A DNA stretch of 64,000 bases. Origin: an uncultured SAR86 cluster bacterium. Its GTDB lineage: Bacteria > Pseudomonadota > Gammaproteobacteria > Magnimaribacterales > D2472. Shown here piece after piece: positions 59,311 through 64,000 of the stretch; the stretch's first letter is position 1, and each line of letters opens with the position of its first letter. The stretch is taken from positions 1-64,000 of the forward strand of contig CACJSU010000001.1 of NCBI GenBank assembly GCA_902596165.1, given 5' to 3'. The translations under genes were made by a program, and so were the position numbers. The notes beneath the pieces are model-generated. The model saw only the letters and a program-made list of their open reading frames with translations. It was not told where the DNA came from and searched no databases.

Positions 59311-61443
59311 ATGAATAGGCAAATTAAACATCCGCTTCTTGCTTCGCCTGCTTCGATTGGAAGCTTGGAATTAAAAAATAGAATGATTATGGCTGCAATG
59401 GGTTCAAATTTTGCTTCAGAAGATGGTTATACCACTGAGAAATTAACCGCTTATTATGAAGAGAGGGCCCGAGGAGGAATCGGATTAATTATTTTAGAAA
59501 CCTCAGCAATCACCTGGCCCGCAGGAACGTCCATGCCAAATATGATAGGTTTTTCTAAAGATGAATTTATCCCTAGTCTTCAATCCTTGACCCAGCGCAT
59601 ACATCAACATGGCTCAAAAATAGCTGCTCAACTTAATCATAGTGGAAAAATAGCTCAAGAGGATGTTATTGCCGGAAGACCTATTCCAGTTCCCTCAATA
59701 CCGAAATCTGAGCCAAGTGACATGTTTGGCTTGCTAACTCAAGATGAAATTATGAATTTTATTAAAGCTGGTGGGCCTGATGGAAAAGGTCCTCGTTATC
59801 ACGAGCTATCAGTGGATGAAATCCATAAAGAAGTTCAGCACTTTGTGAATGCTGCAAAACGGGCAAAAGTCTCAAATTTTGATGCAGTAGAAATTCATGC
59901 TGGTCATGGCTATCTTATTTCGAGCTTCCTTTCTCCAGCAATTAATAAAAGAACAGATGAATACGGAGGAACTGTTGAAAATAGAGCAAGGCTACTTGTA
60001 GAAATTATTTCTCAAATAAAAAAACAAGTAGAAGACTTTCCTATACTAGTTAGACTTGACGCTAACGAATACCGTATAGAAAACGGAATAACTCCCGCTG
60101 ACTTTTTAATTACTGCTTCGATGGCACAAAATGCAGGCGCTGATGCAATTGATGTAAGCGCATACGGTAACACAAGTAAGGGCATAGCATTTACCGAAGC
60201 GCCGCTTGTTCATGAACCTGGCGGATTTTTAAATTTTGTAAAAATGGCTAAAAGAGAACTAACTATACCCATCATTGCAGTTGGCAGAATTGAACTTGAT
60301 GTTGCAGAAAAAGGATTAAAAGATAATGAATTTGATTTTTTAGCCATGGGAAGAAAAGTATTAGCTGATCCTGGCCTACCAAACAAAATTGTTTCAGGTC
60401 AAGAACATCTTATTAGACCCTGCATCTATTGTTATGTCTGTGTAAGTCAAATTTTCATAAATAAACCAATGAAGTGCGCAGTAAACTCTCAACTTGGTAA
60501 TGAGCATCGCAATGAAAACATCATTCATTCTACAGCCAATCAAAAGAAAATATTAGTAGTTGGTTCTGGTCCAAGTGGCATGGAATCAGCAAGACTTCTA
60601 GCAATGCGAGGTCATCATGTTGAGGTATGGGAAAAAGATAAAGACATTGGAGGTACGGTTAGGATTGCAGCATTAGCATACGAACCAAATGGTCGTCTAA
60701 TAAGTTACCTAAAGAATTCTCTAGATGAGCTAGGAGTTAAAATAAAACTAAAGAAAATAGCAACGGCTGAGTCAATTAAAGCCTTTAATCCTGACCATGT
60801 AATAGTTGCAATCGGCGCTAAAAGAAATGCCCCATCAATAAAGGGAAAAAATAATAAGAATGTTTTTGATGGAGAACAGCTTAGAGGATTATTATTTGGC
60901 GCAGATGCAAATGCCATTAATAAACTTTCAATATTTCAACAATTAATTTTAAAAATTGGAAAAGCATCTCAGTTATTAAGAAATATCTCTGCGCTAAGGT
61001 TTCTTAGTAAAATCTGGATGCCTCTATCAAAAAATATTATTGTCATAGGAGGAGATTTGGTTGGTTTGGAATTAGCTGAATTTCTTGTAGAGAGAGGCAG
61101 GACTGTGAAGGTGCTCGAGCCAAGCAGCTCACTTGGTCCCAACTTAAGCATTGTTAGAAGATCTAGAGTTGTGCATATGTTAAAAGAACACGGTGTGGAT
61201 CTTTTGACCAATGTAATAATTAAAGAAATATGTGATCAAAAAGTAATTTTTGATCATGAGGAAACTGAAAAATCGCTCCGAGCTGATCAAGTAATTATTG
61301 CCATTGGAGCCAGTGCCAATTTAGAGCTTGCGGATGAGCTGAATAAACTGAACCTTCCTCTTACCACAATAGGGGACTGTTCATCTGTTGGTTATATCCA
61401 CGGAGCCATAGCCGATGCAAGAAAGGCAGTAATTAATCTCTAA
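59311..61443 (+). CDS. 2,4-dienoyl-CoA reductase-like OYE/Fe-S flavoprotein
   Basis: A 710-residue two-part enzyme. The N-terminal FMN TIM barrel (about 1-370) has LKNRMIMAAM, FDAVEIHAGHGYLISSFL and NKRTDEYGGTVENRARLL. Four Cys residues near 371-392 (CIYCYVC then KCAV) bind [4Fe-4S]. The C-terminal half binds FAD and NAD(P)H (KILVVGSGPSGMESARLL; IIVIGGDLVGLELAEFL). The family comprises FadH and bile-acid/steroid reductases BaiCD. It may reduce a steroid enone or a dienoyl-CoA. It stands alone on the plus strand, convergent with ald, with a 3 bp spacer. Confidence 0.9.
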   Translation: MNRQIKHPLLASPASIGSLELKNRMIMAAMGSNFASEDGYTTEKLTAYYEERARGGIGLIILETSAITWPAGTSMPNMIGFSKDEFIPSLQSLTQRIHQHGSKIAAQLNHSGKIAQEDVIAGRPIPVPSIPKSEPSDMFGLLTQDEIMNFIKAGGPDGKGPRYHELSVDEIHKEVQHFVNAAKRAKVSNFDAVEIHAGHGYLISSFLSPAINKRTDEYGGTVENRARLLVEIISQIKKQVEDFPILVRLDANEYRIENGITPADFLITASMAQNAGADAIDVSAYGNTSKGIAFTEAPLVHEPGGFLNFVKMAKRELTIPIIAVGRIELDVAEKGLKDNEFDFLAMGRKVLADPGLPNKIVSGQEHLIRPCIYCYVCVSQIFINKPMKCAVNSQLGNEHRNENIIHSTANQKKILVVGSGPSGMESARLLAMRGHHVEVWEKDKDIGGTVRIAALAYEPNGRLISYLKNSLDELGVKIKLKKIATAESIKAFNPDHVIVAIGAKRNAPSIKGKNNKNVFDGEQLRGLLFGADANAINKLSIFQQLILKIGKASQLLRNISALRFLSKIWMPLSKNIIVIGGDLVGLELAEFLVERGRTVKVLEPSSSLGPNLSIVRRSRVVHMLKEHGVDLLTNVIIKEICDQKVIFDHEETEKSLRADQVIIAIGASANLELADELNKLNLPLTTIGDCSSVGYIHGAIADARKAVINL

Positions 61444-61445
61444 AA

Positions 61446-62525
61446 TTAATTGTTTAGGGCTTCTGCTATTGCTGGATGAACTATTTTTCCGCCCATGATA
61501 TTTAGGCCATTCTTTAGATGTTTGTTTTCATTTAAAGCTGCTGATATTCCTTTATTTGCTAATTCCATAATGAATGGAAGAGTTGCTTTATTTAAGGCCC
61601 TTGTTGCAGTCAAAGGAACTGCCCCAGGCATATTAGTTACACAGTAATGCAATACTCCACTTTCCTTAAATGTTGGTTCATCATGATTGGTTGGTTTGCT
61701 AGATTCAAAACATCCTCCTTGATCAATTGATATATCTACCAATACACTTCCGTCTATCATGTCTTTTAGCATATCTTTTGAAACAACCTTTGGGGCTTCT
61801 TTGCCTACGACATATACAGAGCCAATCACCAAATCAGATTGAGATACAGCCTCTCTAATAGACTCTGGAGTTGAAATTATATATTTCATACCCTCTTCGC
61901 CAAAAGCTAATTTCAGTTCATCTAGTTTTGATTGGTGCAGATCAATTACTATGACTTGGGCATTGTTATCCCTTGCCTTAGATATTGCCTCTTTGCCTGC
62001 AACACCTGCACCAATAACTGTAACTATTCTTGGATCAAGATTGCTAAGCAAAGTTCCTCGTCCATGATTTGGTTTAAGTAGGTGATATGAACCAACAACA
62101 ATACTCAATTGACCTGCTATTGAACTCATCGGAGCTAATAATGGTAACGAATTATCTTCAGCAGTGACTGTCTCATATGCAATGCCTGTTACATTGGTGG
62201 CTAGTAGTTTTTTTGCCTGTGATGGATCTCCTGCTAAATGAAGATAGGTGAACAAAGTATGATTCTCATGCAAAAATCTACATTCATCCTCTGTCGGTTC
62301 TTTCACTTTAATGATTAATTTAGAGGAGTTGAAAACTTCTGAGGCTGAGTTAACTATTTTGGCTCCAGCTAATTTATATAGATCATCTGTAAAACCAATT
62401 TCATAACCTGCATTAGATTGGACAAATAATTCATGACCAAGATCAGTAAGAATTTTGACTGATTCTGGAGTCAGACCAACTCTGTGTTCGTTATTTTTAA
62501 CTTCGGAGGGAACACCAATTTTCAT
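61446..62525 (-). CDS. ald: Alanine dehydrogenase
   Basis: A 359-residue enzyme that interconverts alanine and pyruvate plus ammonia with NAD. MKIGVPSEVKNNEHRVGLTP is the family start. The catalytic Lys in IIKVKEPTEDE and His in LFTYLHLAGD are present. The NAD motif VIGAGVAGKEAISKA and the C-terminal YCVTNMPGAVPLTATRALN follow. It is convergent with the flavoenzyme and divergent from the alternative oxidase. Confidence 0.95.
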   Translation of the reverse strand: MKIGVPSEVKNNEHRVGLTPESVKILTDLGHELFVQSNAGYEIGFTDDLYKLAGAKIVNSASEVFNSSKLIIKVKEPTEDECRFLHENHTLFTYLHLAGDPSQAKKLLATNVTGIAYETVTAEDNSLPLLAPMSSIAGQLSIVVGSYHLLKPNHGRGTLLSNLDPRIVTVIGAGVAGKEAISKARDNNAQVIVIDLHQSKLDELKLAFGEEGMKYIISTPESIREAVSQSDLVIGSVYVVGKEAPKVVSKDMLKDMIDGSVLVDISIDQGGCFESSKPTNHDEPTFKESGVLHYCVTNMPGAVPLTATRALNKATLPFIMELANKGISAALNENKHLKNGLNIMGGKIVHPAIAEALNN

Positions 62526-62580
62526 GGAGCTAATCTAACATAAAATTTTATCAATTTGACTAATTAAAAACTATGTTTGT

Positions 62581-62595
62581 ATAACCATTGGTTAT
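62581..62595. promoter_or_regulatory. Perfect inverted repeat between ald and the alternative oxidase
   Basis: ATAACCATTGGTTAT has 7 bp perfect arms around a single central base. It lies 56 bp upstream of ald and 89 bp upstream of the oxidase start, in their shared 158 bp promoter region. It may be an operator for either gene. The bases downstream toward the oxidase are nearly all A/T and could hold its promoter. Confidence 0.5.
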
Positions 62596-62683
62596 CTTTT
62601 ATTTTGAATAGACAACTTTTTTTTAAATTGGCGTTTAAATAAATATAAATTATATGTATAATATATTATAAATAAAATTTATT

Positions 62684-63286
62684 ATGAACTCAATTATTAA
62701 AACAAGCGCTGAAAGAGTTTCAGATAACTTCGCCTACTCTATGACTAAATTTTTTAGATTCATAGCTGACAGCTTCTTTTCAAAGAGATATGGACATAGA
62801 GCAGTGGTTCTGGAGACAGTTGCTGGTGTTCCGGGAATGGTTGCTGGAGTTTTGATGCATTTTAAGAGTTTAAGGAAGATGAAAGCTGGATACGGAGAGC
62901 AAATCAGAGAAATGCTCTCGGAGGCTGAAAATGAACGAATGCACTTAATGTTTTTTATTGAAATTGCAAAACCAAATCTTATTGAGAGATTTATTGTGCT
63001 TTTTTCTCAGTTACTTTTTGGGTTATTTTATCTTTTCATGTATATATTCTTCACCAGAACTGCCCATAGGATGATTGGTTATTTTGAGGATGAAGCAGTT
63101 AACAGTTACTCAGAATATTTAAAGATGGTTGAATCTGGAAAAGTAGAAAACACCCCTGCCCCTCATCTTGCAATCAATTACTACCAATTAGGCGCTGATG
63201 CAAAATTATCCGATCTTATCAAATGTGTTCGCGCAGATGAACAGCACCATAGCGAGACAAATCATAGTTACGCGAATAATTTTTAA
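62684..63286 (+). CDS. aox: Alternative oxidase (cyanide-resistant quinol oxidase)
   Basis: A 200-residue diiron quinol oxidase that passes electrons from ubiquinol to oxygen without pumping protons. All six predicted iron ligands are present: Glu44 (VVLETVAGVPG), Glu83 and His86 (NERMHL), Glu135 (YFEDEAVN), and Glu186 and His189 (ADEQHH). It lacks the long N-terminal extension of plant enzymes, including the regulatory Cys region, as is usual in bacteria. It stands alone, divergent from ald. Bacterial AOX is infrequent but known in marine proteobacteria. Confidence 0.96.
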   Translation: MNSIIKTSAERVSDNFAYSMTKFFRFIADSFFSKRYGHRAVVLETVAGVPGMVAGVLMHFKSLRKMKAGYGEQIREMLSEAENERMHLMFFIEIAKPNLIERFIVLFSQLLFGLFYLFMYIFFTRTAHRMIGYFEDEAVNSYSEYLKMVESGKVENTPAPHLAINYYQLGADAKLSDLIKCVRADEQHHSETNHSYANNF

Positions 63287-63583
63287 AAAATAGAATAGTT
63301 ACTTAACCCTAGACCGGTTTAACAGAGTTCTTGGTAGATACTCTCTAAGATTTGGCACTGGCGTTTAATATTAAACAATCTACTAGGCTTGGGATCTAAC
63401 TCAGCTTTGAGCACCTTCGCAGCAAGATTCATTTATTTGTGGAGTTATTGCTACCCCTCATGCTGAATATCCCGATAACATGGCACGATTGTCCTCGTTA
63501 TGCTCAGTTCGATTGGCAGTGATGTTAAGCAATATGGTATCCTTTTTTTAGAACAGATTCCTTTTTTGGCTTACTTATTTATC
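63287..63583. other. Anomalous non-coding stretch before the glycosyltransferase
   Basis: This 297 bp spacer is less AT-rich than others in the window and has no recognised gene or RNA. It holds short unrelated frames on both strands: a 37-codon minus-strand frame at 63319-63432, and an open plus-strand stretch from about 63401 to 63550 without a clear start. A perfect palindrome (GTTTAATATTAAAC) is at 63363-63376. It could be the remnant of a mobile element or an old gene, or an unrecognised non-coding RNA. Confidence 0.5.
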
Positions 63584-64000
63584 ATGATAGAAACCAAAAC
63601 ATTTTCACCAAATGGCTTTAATAGCTTTGCTATACAAGCTTATCGTTTAGTGTTTGGTCGTATTTTACCACAGTCATTGTTTCGCGATAAAATACCTGCT
63701 GAAGTAGATCGCAAGGCAGTAAAGGGAAAGTTTGATTTAGAAATTGTTAGTCACTGTTGGGGTTATGCCAACATGTTAACCTATCAATTAAGTTCGTTTG
63801 TAAACTATCCACCAACAAAACTAAGTTTAACTGTGACCGTTTTTTATGCTGAAGAAGATACCAAAACAAAGGCTACATTGGACTTCTTTAGTCAAATAAC
63901 CATGCCAAATATCACTTGGAATTTCCACCCACTTTCCAAAGGAAAGCTCTTTAGACGTGGCATAGGCCGAAATATGGCTGCGCGGTCAACAGAAGCTGAC
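63584..64000 (+). CDS. Family 2-like (GT-A) glycosyltransferase, 5' part
   Basis: An ATG at 63584 opens a frame to the window edge (139 codons). VSHCWGYANMLTYQLSSFVN then SLTVTVFYAEEDTKTKATLD and RGIGRNMAARSTEAD are the N-terminal GT-A features: donor-binding strand, then the RN-x-AA helix that precedes the DxD-like motif. The catalytic motif lies beyond the window. Its codon use (more CGT, CGC, CAG and GGC) differs from most genes before it, so it may begin a different region, possibly surface polysaccharide genes. Confidence 0.75.
   Translation, partial: MIETKTFSPNGFNSFAIQAYRLVFGRILPQSLFRDKIPAEVDRKAVKGKFDLEIVSHCWGYANMLTYQLSSFVNYPPTKLSLTVTVFYAEEDTKTKATLDFFSQITMPNITWNFHPLSKGKLFRRGIGRNMAARSTEAD

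Noticed and set aside
63319-63432. 37-codon minus-strand frame with protein-like composition
   Set aside because: No recognisable family, start context or neighbours; the opposite strand reads equally well. Kept only as part of the anomalous stretch.
1-64000. CRISPR arrays, tRNA or rRNA genes and complete insertion sequences
   Set aside because: No regularly spaced repeats, rRNA segments, tRNA cloverleaf or transposase genes were seen on either strand; a covariance search would be needed to exclude small RNAs.

Overview
The window reads as a piece of a streamlined, AT-rich (roughly 35-37% GC by eye) marine gammaproteobacterial chromosome. The gene complement (TonB-dependent receptor, many short-chain dehydrogenases and acyl-CoA ligases, Rieske oxygenases, P450, beta-propeller phytase), the very short spacers and the frequent 4-31 bp gene overlaps resemble the SAR86 type of surface-ocean bacterium. 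That placement is an inference from gene content; no rRNA or other phylogenetic marker was seen. No tRNA, CRISPR array or intact insertion sequence was recognised.

Layout. 1-5107: a catabolic block with an SCP2-type thiolase (cut by the window edge), two DUF35 OB-fold proteins, an acyl-CoA ligase, and two SDRs on the other strand. 5111-8379: a phosphorus-scavenging operon read leftwards (PiT phosphate transporter, porin, lipoprotein beta-propeller phytase), preceded by a 419 bp spacer with a 41-codon membrane-peptide ORF and PhoB-box-like 11 bp repeats. 8799-11689: a TetR regulator, a SnoaL-like protein, and a polyphosphate pair (PPK2 plus Ppx/GppA). 11684-21061: a complete type II secretion operon gspC-gspM, directly downstream of and codirectional with phoB-phoR (21088-23546). 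The prepilin peptidase is detached, at 34500.

23611-43063 is a second, large catabolic region: acyl-CoA ligases, SDRs, three KstD/fumarate-reductase-type flavoproteins (one with a Tat signal), a KshA-like Rieske oxygenase and an HsaA-like flavin monooxygenase. Interspersed are a lipidated subtilase autotransporter and a gamma-glutamyltransferase. 43315-49682 holds envelope functions: three glycosyltransferase-like genes and a split MacAB-like ABC exporter. 49679-61443 is a third catabolic region: a DUF385 protein, a glutaryl-CoA-type dehydrogenase, a TonB receptor, P450, SDR, acetoacetate-decarboxylase-like protein, a second Rieske oxygenase, a SnoaL protein and a large OYE-type Fe-S flavoenzyme, with thymidine kinase embedded. 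61446-64000: alanine dehydrogenase, a bacterial alternative oxidase, an anomalous non-coding stretch and the start of a glycosyltransferase.

How it fits together. One theme is phosphate: PhoBR, Pit, porin, phytase and polyphosphate turnover lie within about 18 kb, with the T2SS placed so that it may share phoBR transcription. The other theme is import and oxidation of a polycyclic or terpenoid/sterol-like lipid: a TonB receptor for uptake, CoA ligation, P450/Rieske hydroxylation, flavin-dependent ring desaturation, HsaA-like ring hydroxylation and SCP2-thiolase/DUF35 side-chain cleavage. The substrate is inferred from family resemblance, not shown. The clearest anomalies are a frameshifted SDR at 36126-36131, an SDR lacking its catalytic Tyr (36249-37022), a DUF35 protein without zinc ligands, a GspC without a PDZ domain, and the alternative oxidase.
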